A DNA stretch of 64,000 nt from NCBI RefSeq assembly GCF_011752995.1, contig NZ_VWWL01000030.1:1-64000 (forward strand), in the 5' to 3' direction. Shown in pieces: positions 27,461 through 36,203 of the stretch (position 1 is the first letter of the stretch; each line of letters opens with the position of its first letter). Below the pieces are notes generated by a model. That model saw only the letters and a program-made list of their open reading frames with translations. It made no database searches and was not told the DNA's origin. The translations under genes and the position numbers were made by a program. Source of the stretch: Burkholderia sp. Ax-1724 (lineage in GTDB: Bacteria > Pseudomonadota > Gammaproteobacteria > Burkholderiales > Burkholderiaceae).

Positions 27461-28543
27461 TCAAGGCGCGAACGACAGAAACAGATACGCAGCGAACAGC
27501 GACAAATGCACGGCGCCTTGCAGGATCGTCGTGCGTCCGGTGCTGAGCGTCAGCGTGCCGACCACGAGCGTGAGCGCGAGCAGCACCATTTCCTTGCCGT
27601 TGATGCCGAGCACGATAGGCTGGCCGATGTACAGGAACACGCCGGCCACGGTCGGAATGGTCAGGCCGATGCTCGCGAGCGCCGAGCCGAGCGCGAGGTT
27701 CAGACTGGTCTGCAGACGATCGCCGCGCGCCGCGCGCAGCGCCGCAAGCCCTTCGGGCAACAGCACCAGCGCTGCGATCACGATCCCGACCACGGCCGGC
27801 GGCGCGCCCGCGTTGAGCACCGCGGATTCGACGACCGGCGACAACACCTTCGCGAGCAGCACCACGGCGACGAGGCTCACGACCAGCAGCGCGCCGCTGA
27901 TCGCCGCGAGGCGCGCGCTCGGCGGCTCGGCGTGAACGTCTTCGTCGGGCACGCCGGCGAGGAAGTAATCGCGATGGCGCACGGTCTGCACGAACACGAA
28001 CACGCCATACAGCACGAGCGACGAAGCGCCCGCGAACGCCAGTTGCGACGGCGACAGGACCGGACCCGCGCTCGTGGTCGTGAAGTTCGGCATGACGAGC
28101 GTCAGCACCGACAGCGACGCGAGCACCGCGAGCGCGGCCGCCGCGCCGCGGCTCTGGAAGTCCTGTTCGAGATGGCGAATGCCGCCCACCAGCAGACACA
28201 GTCCGACGATCCCGTTGCAGACGATCATCACGGCCGCGAACACGGTGTCGCGCGCAAGTCCTGCTTTTTCGGGACCGGACGTGAGCATGACCGAGACGAT
28301 CAGCGCGACTTCGATCACGGTGACGGCAACGGCGAGCACGAGCGTGCCGAACGGCTCGCCGACGCGATGCGCGACCACTTCCGCATGGTGCACGGCGGCG
28401 AACACCGCCGCGCACAGCGCCACGCCGACCAGCGAGAGCAGCAGCGCATTGCCGGGAAGCGCATAGGCGGCGCCGAGCACGATCCAGCCGACGAATGGCA
28501 CGACAACGGTCCAGCGCGGTAAAACGGTCGTGGGTGAGGTCAT
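27461..28543 (-). CDS. Ca2+/H+ antiporter-like cation exchanger (ChaA/y4hA type)
   Basis: This 360-residue membrane protein of the CaCA superfamily has about eleven helices in two inverted halves. Acidic motifs lie in helices of each half (VTVIEVALIVSVML and VLLPEGLAALRAA), the usual cation site. It probably exports Ca2+, Na+ or K+ in exchange for protons. The start at 28543 follows an AAAAGGAAG site; an upstream in-frame extension of 15 residues has no such site. It is monocistronic and convergent with the cytochrome operon. Confidence 0.88.
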   Translation of the reverse strand: MTSPTTVLPRWTVVVPFVGWIVLGAAYALPGNALLLSLVGVALCAAVFAAVHHAEVVAHRVGEPFGTLVLAVAVTVIEVALIVSVMLTSGPEKAGLARDTVFAAVMIVCNGIVGLCLLVGGIRHLEQDFQSRGAAAALAVLASLSVLTLVMPNFTTTSAGPVLSPSQLAFAGASSLVLYGVFVFVQTVRHRDYFLAGVPDEDVHAEPPSARLAAISGALLVVSLVAVVLLAKVLSPVVESAVLNAGAPPAVVGIVIAALVLLPEGLAALRAARGDRLQTSLNLALGSALASIGLTIPTVAGVFLYIGQPIVLGINGKEMVLLALTLVVGTLTLSTGRTTILQGAVHLSLFAAYLFLSFAP

Positions 28544-29006
28544 TCGGGCTTCCTTTTGACGCGGGTGGATGACGGGGCGAAGCGGCATCGCCGGATTTTC
28601 ACTGTGCTCGGCAAAGCTGAAGCAATATCTTAATAAAGCGCTTCAAGCCATTAAATTATAAGGGATCGTGCTGCCTGGGCCGAGCATGGTCGCACGGCTG
28701 AGCGCGCAATGGAGCGGACGCGGCGCAGCCATGGACGCAGGGTGCCGCCCAGTGGGAAATCATTGTGCCGTGGAAGGACTGCTCGTGCGTTACAGCATGC
28801 GCCGGGCGTTGCAAACAGGATGGCGGACGCACCGTCGAAGCGCACCGCTGGACTCGAAAACGGCTGGAACAGGCGGGGCGGATATTAACCTTAGCCGGCA
28901 AGGCTGCCGCGAACGGCGTGCCGGGCCCGCGACAAACAGCAGGCCGGCGTCGATGCGGTTCGGACATCGGCGCCGGCGTGTTTGTCTACCTCTACGGCGA
29001 CTTCTC
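28544..29006. other. Gene-free spacer with AT-rich promoter-like patch
   Basis: No gene is supported. Positions about 28618-28668 are AT-rich (ATATCTTAATAAAG, then AAATTATAAGG) and probably carry the antiporter promoter. The rest is GC-rich and without recognisable structure. Confidence 0.4.
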
Positions 29007-29378
29007 TTACTGGCCGATTGCGCGGATCGTCAGCGCGTTGCGCACCGACGTCACGCCTGCCACGCTCTTCGCGGCCGTCGTCGCGAGATCGACCTGCGCT
29101 GCCTCGGGCACCGAGCCGGCCAGCGTGATGTCGCCACCGCGTGCGCGCACGGTGATGTTGCTGACCGTCAGGCCCTTGGTGTGCGCGAGCGCCGCACGGA
29201 TCTTGCGCTGCATCGCGCGGTTAGCCTGGCGAGTCTGCTTGGCGGTCGGCGCCGAGGCCGCCGCTGCCGCGGGTGCTGCCGCCGAGGCCGCTGCGTCGTT
29301 GTTTTGCGCGTATGCATTGAGGGAGGCCAGAACGACCAGCGCGCCGCCGATCACCTTCATTGCCGGAAATGCTTTCAT
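29007..29378 (-). CDS. BON-domain periplasmic protein
   Basis: This 123-residue protein has a signal peptide (about 1-25, ending AYA-Q), an Ala-rich linker of about 25 residues and one BON domain (about 55-120) with ITVRARGGDITLAGSVPEAAQ and VAGVTSVRNAL. BON domains occur in OsmY-type and outer-membrane-associated stress proteins and are thought to bind lipid surfaces. The start at 29378 is fixed by an AGGAG site 10 bases upstream. It is monocistronic. Confidence 0.88.
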   Translation of the reverse strand: MKAFPAMKVIGGALVVLASLNAYAQNNDAAASAAAPAAAAASAPTAKQTRQANRAMQRKIRAALAHTKGLTVSNITVRARGGDITLAGSVPEAAQVDLATTAAKSVAGVTSVRNALTIRAIGQ

Positions 29379-29746
29379 GCGAGTTCTCCTGTTGTCGTAG
29401 GTACATCGTTCCCGAATGGGGACACCGGTCACACCAATGGGTACAGCGGGATTCGATCCGGATGGAACGGGTACGGCCGCCGCGCAAATGCTTTGAGCCG
29501 GATGGCCGGGCTGGGCAGCCCGCGCGGCGCACGGGCCCGAACAGGCTGGATGCCAGCCCGAAGGCACACAATACAACAATTAGTGCCATGTTGACCTCGT
29601 GCGGCCCCGATGGGCCGAGAAAATGAGGCTTTGACACAACGGATCGGCCGGGCGGCGCGCCGCCATGGCGGCGGGGCGTTGGACCTGCGGGCGGTTTTCC
29701 CCCATGCTGCAAGCTCCTCGCGACACGTTTCAGGACGACGGCATCC
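29379..29746. other. Gene-free divergent spacer
   Basis: The promoters of the BON-domain gene (minus) and the glycosylase gene (plus) should lie here. A minus-strand ATG near 29590 has a GAGGT site, but its frame runs into the BON gene, so no gene is called. Confidence 0.4.
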
Positions 29747-30376
29747 ATGCGAACCGCGCCTCTTCCGATCCGGCCGCTGCGCCGCGACGATCTGCCCGTC
29801 GACACGGTCGAACTCGCGCGCTTCATGGTCGGCAAATATCTCGTGCACGACCTGCCCGAGGGGCGTATGAGCGGCCGCATCGTCGAGACCGAGGCGTACC
29901 CGCTCGGCGATTCGACGAGTCATGCGTTTATCGGCCGCCGTCCGTACAACGGTTCGATGTTTCTCGCGCGCGGCCATGCGTATGTGCGGCTGACCTATGG
30001 TGTCTCCTACATGCTCAACATGTCCGCCGAGGCCGAGGAGGTTGGCGCTGGCATCTTGCTGCGCGCGATCGAGCCGCTCGAAGGACTCCCGCTGATGGAA
30101 GCGCGCCGCCCCGGCGTGCCGCTGCGCGATCTCGCGCGCGGACCCGGCCGGCTGACGACGGCGCTCGGCATCGGCCAGGCGTTCGACGGCCGCGATCTCT
30201 GCACGGGGCGAGGGTTGTGGATCGGTGTGATGGAGAGCGGCGACGCGCCGATCGGCGTGACGACGCGCATCGGACTGTCGCGCGAGATGCATCGGCCGCT
30301 GCGGTTTTTCGAACCGGGCAGCGCGTTCGTTAGCGGTCCGCGCAAGTTGCTGTTGATCCCGCATTCGGGCGCATGA
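29747..30376 (+). CDS. DNA-3-methyladenine glycosylase (AAG/MPG family)
   Basis: This 209-residue monofunctional base-excision repair glycosylase removes alkylated purines. It has the family fold: LARFMVGKYLVHD, VETEAY with the catalytic Glu, and YVRLTYGVSYMLNMSAE, the equivalent of the usual YGMHYCLNV block, followed by LLRAIEPLEG. The normally conserved GPPGHAYVY reads ARGHAYVRL here, a small deviation. The length is usual for bacterial members. It is monocistronic. Confidence 0.93.
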   Translation: MRTAPLPIRPLRRDDLPVDTVELARFMVGKYLVHDLPEGRMSGRIVETEAYPLGDSTSHAFIGRRPYNGSMFLARGHAYVRLTYGVSYMLNMSAEAEEVGAGILLRAIEPLEGLPLMEARRPGVPLRDLARGPGRLTTALGIGQAFDGRDLCTGRGLWIGVMESGDAPIGVTTRIGLSREMHRPLRFFEPGSAFVSGPRKLLLIPHSGA

Positions 30377-30680
30377 AATTGCCGGACGCGCGGGCACCGG
30401 TTCCGGCCGATCAGGCGGCGCGCGCCGGCAAAACTTCCTCAGATCAGACGTATTGCGGAAACATCAGACGCAAACACCCGGTTTCCAGTCATTATTGCTA
30501 CGCGGCTCATGTTCTCGCACAGGTTCCAGTCAATTCGAAATCATTGTTGCGACGAAAACAATTATCTATCTCGAAATTAAGGGTTTTCCCTCGAAAGCGT
30601 GATGACTAGACTGAAGTCAATCGCTTCCACGACAGCGTGGCGTGGCGAGGCAGACAAAACCAGATTGGAGGTAGGTCATC
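30377..30680. promoter_or_regulatory. Leader of DUF4148 gene
   Basis: No gene is seen. The lower-GC stretch 30470-30600 probably carries the promoter. GGAGGTAGGTCATC precedes the next ATG and is an unusually strong ribosome-binding site. Confidence 0.45.
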
Positions 30681-31028
30681 ATGAAATCGCTCTTCAAGGC
30701 AGTTGCCATTGCAGCCCTTTTCGCCGCACCGGTCGTTTCGTTCGCTCAATCGGGCGACCAGCCCGTCACCCGCGCGCAAGTGCGCAGCGAACTGATCCAG
30801 CTGGAACACGCGGGCTATAACCCGGTGACGTCGAACGACTCGAACTATCCCCAAGACGTGCAAGCCGCCGAACAGCGCGTGCAAGCGCAAAACCCGGCTC
30901 TCGCGCAGACGCAGACCCAGCCGGTCGCCGATACGAGCGGCTATGGCGCGCCGGCGAGCGGTTCGTCGCAGTCGGGCGCCGCGCTTCAGACGACGGGTGG
31001 CCCGCACGGCATCTATTTCGGTAACTGA
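30681..31028 (+). CDS. DUF4148 secreted small protein
   Basis: This 115-residue protein has a signal peptide (about 1-22, ending SFA-Q). TRAQVRSELIQLEHAGYNP is the defining segment of DUF4148, a family expanded in Burkholderia and Ralstonia relatives. A Gln-rich, probably disordered tail follows and ends IYFGN. The function of the family is unknown; members are small periplasmic proteins that are often abundant. The strong ribosome-binding site fits high expression. Confidence 0.92.
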   Translation: MKSLFKAVAIAALFAAPVVSFAQSGDQPVTRAQVRSELIQLEHAGYNPVTSNDSNYPQDVQAAEQRVQAQNPALAQTQTQPVADTSGYGAPASGSSQSGAALQTTGGPHGIYFGN

Positions 31029-31432
31029 TTGGGCAACTCATGGATTGGATGCGTGGCGGCGGGGCGCGCACGGGGCCGGCGAACATGGCCTGTCCTCGCG
31101 AATGATCCCTGCCGGAGTGTGTGCGACTCGTTTTTGAGCGCTGCGCCTCAAGCCTGGTCGTTGCCGTAGACCCGGCCCAAAGCCGGCGCTCCGTCGAGCG
31201 GACAGCACGACGCGTGCGCATCGCGACCCGCGCGGCGCACACAGTCTCGACCACGAAGTGTTCCAGTCCAGCGCAACGCACGTACGAGCTACCCGGCGTG
31301 CCGTTCGTGCGTTGTGTTCCTGTTTGAAGGAACCTCCGCTGCCGCAAGGTAGCTTGGCCCAGGCTTTTCGAGGTTTGGGCTTTTTTTGCGTTCGCGCCGA
31401 GGTTCGCTTCGGTGCCTGACTTCGTTATGACC
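31029..31432. other. Gene-free spacer between DUF4148 and CBS genes
   Basis: No protein gene is supported. The stretch ends with a plus-strand intrinsic terminator (31357-31387) about 330 bases after the DUF4148 stop. Either the DUF4148 mRNA has a long 3' region or a small RNA is encoded in between; the sequence alone does not decide. Confidence 0.4.
31357..31387 (+). terminator. Rho-independent terminator
   Basis: GCCCAGGC pairs with GTTTGGGC (two G-T pairs) around an 8-base loop and is followed at once by TTTTTTT. It ends plus-strand transcription ahead of the convergent CBS gene. Confidence 0.65.
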
Positions 31433-31876
31433 TCAAGGCCGTTCGCCGTGAATATAGAACTCGAGCTGCTGAATCGTGAACTGCTGTTCCGCGATGATGT
31501 TCTTCACGAGGTCGCCGATCGACACCATGCCGATGAGGCGTTCGTTCTCGATCACCGGCAGATGGCGCATGCGCCGCTCGGTCATCAGCGCCATGCATTC
31601 CTCGGTCGTCTGGTTGGGGCGCACGAAGCGCACCGCCTTGCTCATGATGTCGCGCACCGGCGTCTCCTTCGACGAGCGATCCATCAGCACCACCTTGCGC
31701 GCATAGTCGCGCTCCGTGACGATGCCGGCGATGCTGTCGCCGTCCGTCACCACCAGCGCGCCGATGCCCTTTTCGGCCATCAGCCGGACCGCCTCGTAGA
31801 CAGAATCGTCGGCGCCGATCGTATAGACGCCGGTGTTGTTCGGTTTCGTTTTAAGAAGTTGTGCAACGCTTGTCAT
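31433..31876 (-). CDS. Tandem CBS-domain protein
   Basis: This 147-residue soluble protein is made of two CBS domains (about 8-65 and 72-130), a module that binds adenosyl nucleotides. Markers are GIGALVVTDGDSIAGIVTERDYARKV and its counterpart MRHLPVIENERLIGMVSIGDLV. Stand-alone CBS pairs of this type are common in proteobacteria and may sense energy charge; the partner is unknown. The start at 31876 begins with MTSVAQLLKTK, typical of the family; longer upstream frames are shadow sequence. Confidence 0.9.
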   Translation of the reverse strand: MTSVAQLLKTKPNNTGVYTIGADDSVYEAVRLMAEKGIGALVVTDGDSIAGIVTERDYARKVVLMDRSSKETPVRDIMSKAVRFVRPNQTTEECMALMTERRMRHLPVIENERLIGMVSIGDLVKNIIAEQQFTIQQLEFYIHGERP

Positions 31877-32212
31877 GGAGCGGCTCCGTTTCGCAATGCA
31901 GCACGCCGAACTGGCGCGCCGTCGTGAGGGACAGGCCATTCCAGTATAGGCCCGACGCACCGTGGCGGTACACCGGGAATACATGTGGCGGGTCACACGA
32001 TGCACGGCGGACCGGCGTGGCAAGCGCGTGCGCGGATGCAGGCGTGCGCGTCCCGCTGGCGGTCTCGCTGCCTCTTCTGCAGGCGCGCCGTCGTGCCGCC
32101 GCGCGATGCCGCTTCGGGTCGCGTCCCGCGGTTGCGAAGGGGCATCCGCGTATGTCATGCGGATTAGCGGTAAACTCGCAGTCCACACCTTATCCCCGGC
32201 TCGTTCGGGTTC
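31877..32212. promoter_or_regulatory. Divergent intergenic region of CBS gene and ribA
   Basis: This is 336 bases without a gene. No FMN riboswitch-like conserved core was recognised ahead of ribA. Promoters are presumed but not individually called. Confidence 0.4.
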
Positions 32213-32884
32213 ATGTCAGCACCACTGTTTAACGCCATGCTCACGTCTCACGATCCATCGCCCGCAGCGGACGGCGTCATCACCAGCGAATGCGTCGTTC
32301 TCGACGCCACCGCCACGCTTCCCACGCGCTACGGCACGTTCACTTCCTATGTGTTTCGCGTGGTCGACAGCGGCGCCGAACATCTCGCGCTCGTGATGGG
32401 CGATGTCGCCAACAAGTCGTCCGTGTTGACGCGCCTGCATTCGGAGTGCCTCACCGGCGACGTGCTCGGCTCCTATCGCTGCGACTGCGGCGAGCAACTC
32501 GACCTCGCGCTGCGCTATATCGCGGCTGAAGGCTGCGGCGTGCTGCTCTATCTGCGCGGACATGAAGGGCGCGGCATCGGCCTGTCGAACAAGATTCGCG
32601 CGTATGCGCTGCAGGAGCAGGGACGCGATACGGTCGAAGCCAACCTCGATCTCGGCCTGCCCGACGATTCACGCGAATACGATTCGGCCGCGGGCATTCT
32701 GCGCACGCTCAAGGTCACGTCGGTGCGGCTCATGAGCAACAATCCGGAGAAGTTCCACACGCTGTCGAAGCACGGCATTCCGGTGTGCGAGCGTGTTGCG
32801 CTGGCGATTCCGATGCGCGAGGAGAACGAGCGTTATATTCGTACGAAGCAGGTTAAGTTTGGGCATTACTTCGAGGAGAACTGA
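32213..32884 (+). CDS. ribA: GTP cyclohydrolase II
   Basis: This 223-residue enzyme performs the first committed step of riboflavin synthesis, opening GTP to 2,5-diamino-6-ribosylamino-pyrimidinone phosphate. The zinc site Cys residues lie in HSECLTGDVLGSYRCDCGEQL, followed by LRGHEGRGIGLSNKIRAYALQ and the substrate-binding LMSNNPEK. It is a stand-alone GCHII rather than a RibBA fusion. It is monocistronic here, so the other riboflavin genes are elsewhere. Confidence 0.95.
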   Translation: MSAPLFNAMLTSHDPSPAADGVITSECVVLDATATLPTRYGTFTSYVFRVVDSGAEHLALVMGDVANKSSVLTRLHSECLTGDVLGSYRCDCGEQLDLALRYIAAEGCGVLLYLRGHEGRGIGLSNKIRAYALQEQGRDTVEANLDLGLPDDSREYDSAAGILRTLKVTSVRLMSNNPEKFHTLSKHGIPVCERVALAIPMREENERYIRTKQVKFGHYFEEN

Positions 32885-33059
32885 TGGCGCGTTGATCGAT
32901 CCGCGCGCGGCATCTATCACGACGAAGCGCCAGCACTAATGTCGTTGTTCAGGCCACAAGTTCAGCGTTTTCCGATATCACGGCGCCGGTTGCCGTGTCG
33001 GCGGGAAGAGCGGCGAGTCGGATAAACCCGCATCTCTAGCAATCAGACAGTGTCTGGCT

Positions 33060-33869
33060 TTGTCGCAACCGGCGACCAGCTATGCGCTGGGACGGCTGCG
33101 CGCACTGTTCGACGCCCCGCTATTCGTTCGGACGTCAGACGGGATGATGGCCACCACGGCAGCCGAGCGGTTAGTTGAACCGGTCGGACGGGCACTCGCG
33201 GCAGCGCGAGAGGCGTTCCGTCACGGCGAGCCGTTTGACCCGGCGACGAGTTCACGCGAGTATCGTCTATCAATGTCCGATGTAAGGGCGCAGGTCTTTC
33301 TGCCGGTCATTTGCGAAAAGTTGCAGCAACTCGCGCCGCGCATGCGGATCGCGATGGAGCCTGCGCCGCTATCCAGCGTCGAAGAGAAAATGCGACTGCG
33401 TCAGCTGGATTTTGCAATTGGCAATTTGCCGACACTCAAGCCTGTGACGAAGTACGCTCTGCTGTTCAACGAGGAATACGCTTGCATGACGCGCAAACGG
33501 CGCGGGCTTCCGGTGCGTCGGATCACGCGTGATCAGTTTCAAGGGATGTCACACGTCGCGGTGGCGTCGATCGACAGCAGTCATCTCCTGATCGAAGAGA
33601 CGTTGCGAGTCAACGGGCTGTACCACCGAATTGCGCTGCGGGTGCCCCATTTCACGGTCGTTCCGCAGATTCTGATGCGCACCGACTGGATGGTGACATT
33701 GCCACGGGGCGTCGCCGAGGTATTCAATGAGTCGGGGCAGTTTTCGATCTACCCTCTGCCCGTCGACATTCCTCATTTCGAGTCGACCATACATTGGCAT
33801 GAGCTGTACGATGGCGACGAGGCAAACCGCTGGTTTCGGGATTGGGTCGTCAGTATCTTGCGTCGATAG
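33060..33869 (+). pseudogene. LysR-family regulator lacking the N-terminal half of its DNA-binding domain
   Basis: About 270 residues resemble the LysR regulator at 43194-44114 along their length, including the segments CMTRKRR and the final HWHELYDGDEANRWF. Similarity begins only at LALSQPATSYALGRLR, in the recognition helix. The preceding 33 residues expected of a winged helix-turn-helix are absent; the upstream frame is open but unrelated (CQRIAL read backwards) and offers no ATG with a ribosome-binding site. It is most likely a 5'-truncated paralogue left beside the iac genes. A protein from TTG 33060 could still be made but would lack normal DNA binding. Confidence 0.7.
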
Positions 33870-34140
33870 TATTCAAGGGATGAGCGTCGCCATCGCCTGT
33901 GTATTTCAGACACCCATCGGTACGCGTCCACTGGCTGCTCAGGGTTGGTGAGACTCATTCATCGACAGCGATGGCAGACATTCACAGGCACCGGTTTGCG
34001 AATGACAGCAATATGACCCGCAGGGCCATACTATGCATCGCCCTCGACCACAGACAAACAGGTCTCGTTGCAAGTCGGCATTCGCCACACAATCCGATTG
34101 ATCCATCAACCCTCGTCGCGGCGCCTCGCAGGTTCCTGAT

Positions 34141-34686
34141 TCACTCAGCCGACCACGCCTTCCACGTGCGCGGCACGCGATGAAAATTCCGGTCGAAATA
34201 AATCAGGCTGTCGCCGTCGCTGCGCACCTTGATTTCCGTCGTTTCGACGAACATCACGGCGTGCGAGCCGACATCCTTTGCCTCGGCGATACGGCCTTTC
34301 AGGCTCGCGAGCGCGCCGCGCAGAACGGGCACGCCGCCTTCGTCCTGATCCCAGACAGGCAGCCGGAAACGTTCTTCCATTGGCATTCCCGTCATGCCCG
34401 CGAAGTGTCGCGCGATGCTCTCCAGGCTCGCGGGCAGCACGTTGATGCAGACCTGGCGATTGCCATCGAAGATGGAATGCATCGCGCTGGAACGGTTCAG
34501 GCAGACGAGCAGCGTCGGTGGCGTATCGGTGACGGAGCAGACTGCGCTCGCCGTGATGCCGCATCGGCCGTGTGGGCCGGCAGTCGTGATGACGTTGACG
34601 GCTGCGCCAAGATGCGCCATTGCCATTCGGAACTGCTGGCGCAGCGGATCGGGTTCGGTATGAACGGGCGTGGTTTGGGTGGACAT
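34141..34686 (-). CDS. iacG: Flavin reductase of the IAA monooxygenase (IacG)
   Basis: This 181-residue protein is of the flavin reductase-like (HpaC/split-barrel) family with RMAMAHLGAAVNVITTAGPHGRCGITASAVCSVTD. It is expected to supply reduced flavin to the IacA monooxygenase. It is transcribed divergently from the response regulator gene 123 bases away. In Pseudomonas putida 1290 iacG lies at the end of the iac operon; here it is separated from iacABIHE by the regulator gene. A second homologue is encoded at 48507-49016. Confidence 0.88.
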   Translation of the reverse strand: MSTQTTPVHTEPDPLRQQFRMAMAHLGAAVNVITTAGPHGRCGITASAVCSVTDTPPTLLVCLNRSSAMHSIFDGNRQVCINVLPASLESIARHFAGMTGMPMEERFRLPVWDQDEGGVPVLRGALASLKGRIAEAKDVGSHAVMFVETTEIKVRSDGDSLIYFDRNFHRVPRTWKAWSAE

Positions 34687-34720
34687 GATAGAAGTGTCTC
34701 CAGCTTGATTCGTTTAAAAA

Positions 34721-34734
34721 GTACGTTGGCGTAC
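34721..34734. promoter_or_regulatory. Palindrome between iacG and the response regulator gene
   Basis: GTACG-TTGG-CGTAC is a perfect 5-4-5 inverted repeat 35 bases upstream of the iacG start. FixJ-family regulators bind short inverted repeats of this size, so it is a candidate binding site. No copy of the same sequence was seen at the other iac promoters. Confidence 0.4.
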
Positions 34735-34809
34735 GTCTTTTTGCTCGGTTATGATCGACCGTCGAAAGACCGATCTCCCATTTCCACAGCGCCTGGAATA
34801 ACGCACGCA

Positions 34810-35442
34810 ATGACTGATGCCACTCCACTCGTCTATATCGTCGATGACGACAACGGCATGCGTACCTCGCTTGCGTGGCTGCTGGAATCGGTCGGCATCC
34901 GGTCGCAAGGCTTCGTGAGCGCGGCGGACTTTCTGAATGCGTTCGACGTGAACGTGCCCGCCTGTCTCGTGCTCGACGTGCGCATGCCCGAGGCAAGCGG
35001 TTTCGACGTGCAGGACGCGCTCAATCGCCGTGGCGCAACCTTGCCGATCATCTTCGTCAGCGGCCACGGCGACATTCCGATGTCGGTACGCGCGTTGCAG
35101 CAGGGCGCGATCGACTTCGTCGAAAAACCATATAACTCGCAGCAGATGCTCGAACGCGTTCAGCGCGCGCTGAAGCTTGCGTCGCAGCGTCACGTGAAAG
35201 ACGTGCGTCAGCGCGAACTGCGCGAACGTCTCGACTCGCTCACCGCGCGCGAGAAGGAAGTCTTGCGCGGCCTGATCGAAGGCAAGCCGAGCAAGGTGAT
35301 TTCCACGGAACTGTCGATCAGCGTGAAGACGGTCGATGTGCATCGCGCGAGCATCAAGGAAAAACTGGGTGCGGCTTCGATCGCCACGCTCGTGCGCGAC
35401 GTGCTCCAGGTGTGGAACGCGCCGGACGAGCGGGGCGATTGA
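34810..35442 (+). CDS. FixJ/NarL-type response regulator of the iac cluster
   Basis: This 210-residue two-domain regulator has a receiver domain (about 6-120) with VDDDNG, phospho-acceptor Asp56 in VLDVRMPE and Lys in VEKPY, then a LuxR-type helix-turn-helix (about 140-200) with LTAREKEVLRGL and ISVKTVDVHRASI. Its cognate kinase is probably the FixL-like protein at 39618-41084. A two-component system responding to indole-3-acetate has been described for the Paraburkholderia phytofirmans iac genes, and this gene fits that role. It is convergent with the SDR gene, with stops 3 bases apart. Confidence 0.88.
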   Translation: MTDATPLVYIVDDDNGMRTSLAWLLESVGIRSQGFVSAADFLNAFDVNVPACLVLDVRMPEASGFDVQDALNRRGATLPIIFVSGHGDIPMSVRALQQGAIDFVEKPYNSQQMLERVQRALKLASQRHVKDVRQRELRERLDSLTAREKEVLRGLIEGKPSKVISTELSISVKTVDVHRASIKEKLGAASIATLVRDVLQVWNAPDERGD

Positions 35443-35445
35443 CCA

Positions 35446-36189
35446 TCAACGCATGAAGAGCCCGCCGTTGACGTCCCAGCACGCGCCGTTGGCGAAATAC
35501 GCATCGGCGGAAGCGAGGAGCACGGCGACATCCGCGATATAGCTCGCGGAACCCAGGCGTCCCACGGGAATCCCCGCGATGACCTTTTCCAGCCTGTCGG
35601 CGGGCACGCTCTCGTGCACGATGGGCAGGTCGAGCGGACCCGGAGAAATAGCGTTGACGGTCACGCCGTGCGCCGCGAGATCGCGCGCGAAAACCTTCGT
35701 GAGCGTGATCGCGCCGCCTTTCGCCGCCGCGTAATGCGCGCCCGTCGCCGAGCCGCCGTTTTGTCCCGCAAGCGATGCAATGTTCACGATACGTCCCGCA
35801 CCTTGCGCCGCGAAGTGCTGGCCGAACACCTGACAGCCGAACAGCACGCTGCGCAGATTCACATCGATCACCTGATCGAACTGCTCGGCGGTGATCTCCA
35901 TCACGGGCACCACTTTCGATGTGCCCGCATTATTCACGAGCGCATCGATTGCGCCCCAGCGGTCGAGCAAGGTATCGCGCGCGGCTTCGAAATCGGCCTT
36001 CGACGTGACATCAAGCCTGATCGCGTATGCGCTCGATCCGTCGCTGCTCAGTTCGCGCGCGAGCGCCTGCGCGGCGTCGAACGCGAAGTCGCCCAACGCG
36101 ACCTTGTAGCCCGCGTGATGGAAGCGGCGCGCGACGGTTTCGCCAAGGCCTCGCGCGGCGCCCGTCACCAGCACGACTCTTTTCGACAT
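35446..36189 (-). CDS. iacE: Short-chain dehydrogenase/reductase of IAA degradation (IacE)
   Basis: This 247-residue classical SDR has the TGAARGLG cofactor motif at the N-terminus, NNAG near residue 86 and the Ser/Tyr/Lys catalytic set ending in YAAAK (about 153). In the iac pathway IacE acts early on the hydroxylated indole-acetate intermediate; the exact step is taken from published work on iac systems and not visible in the sequence. It is the last gene of the iacABIHE transcription unit, 14 bases after iacH. Confidence 0.85.
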   Translation of the reverse strand: MSKRVVLVTGAARGLGETVARRFHHAGYKVALGDFAFDAAQALARELSSDGSSAYAIRLDVTSKADFEAARDTLLDRWGAIDALVNNAGTSKVVPVMEITAEQFDQVIDVNLRSVLFGCQVFGQHFAAQGAGRIVNIASLAGQNGGSATGAHYAAAKGGAITLTKVFARDLAAHGVTVNAISPGPLDLPIVHESVPADRLEKVIAGIPVGRLGSASYIADVAVLLASADAYFANGACWDVNGGLFMR

Positions 36190-36203
36190 GACGTGTGTCC
36201 TCT

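Noticed and set aside
29400..29592. Minus-strand small gene starting near 29590 with a GAGGT site
   Set aside because: The frame continues into the BON gene in another frame and the product becomes Cys/Arg-rich; not convincing.
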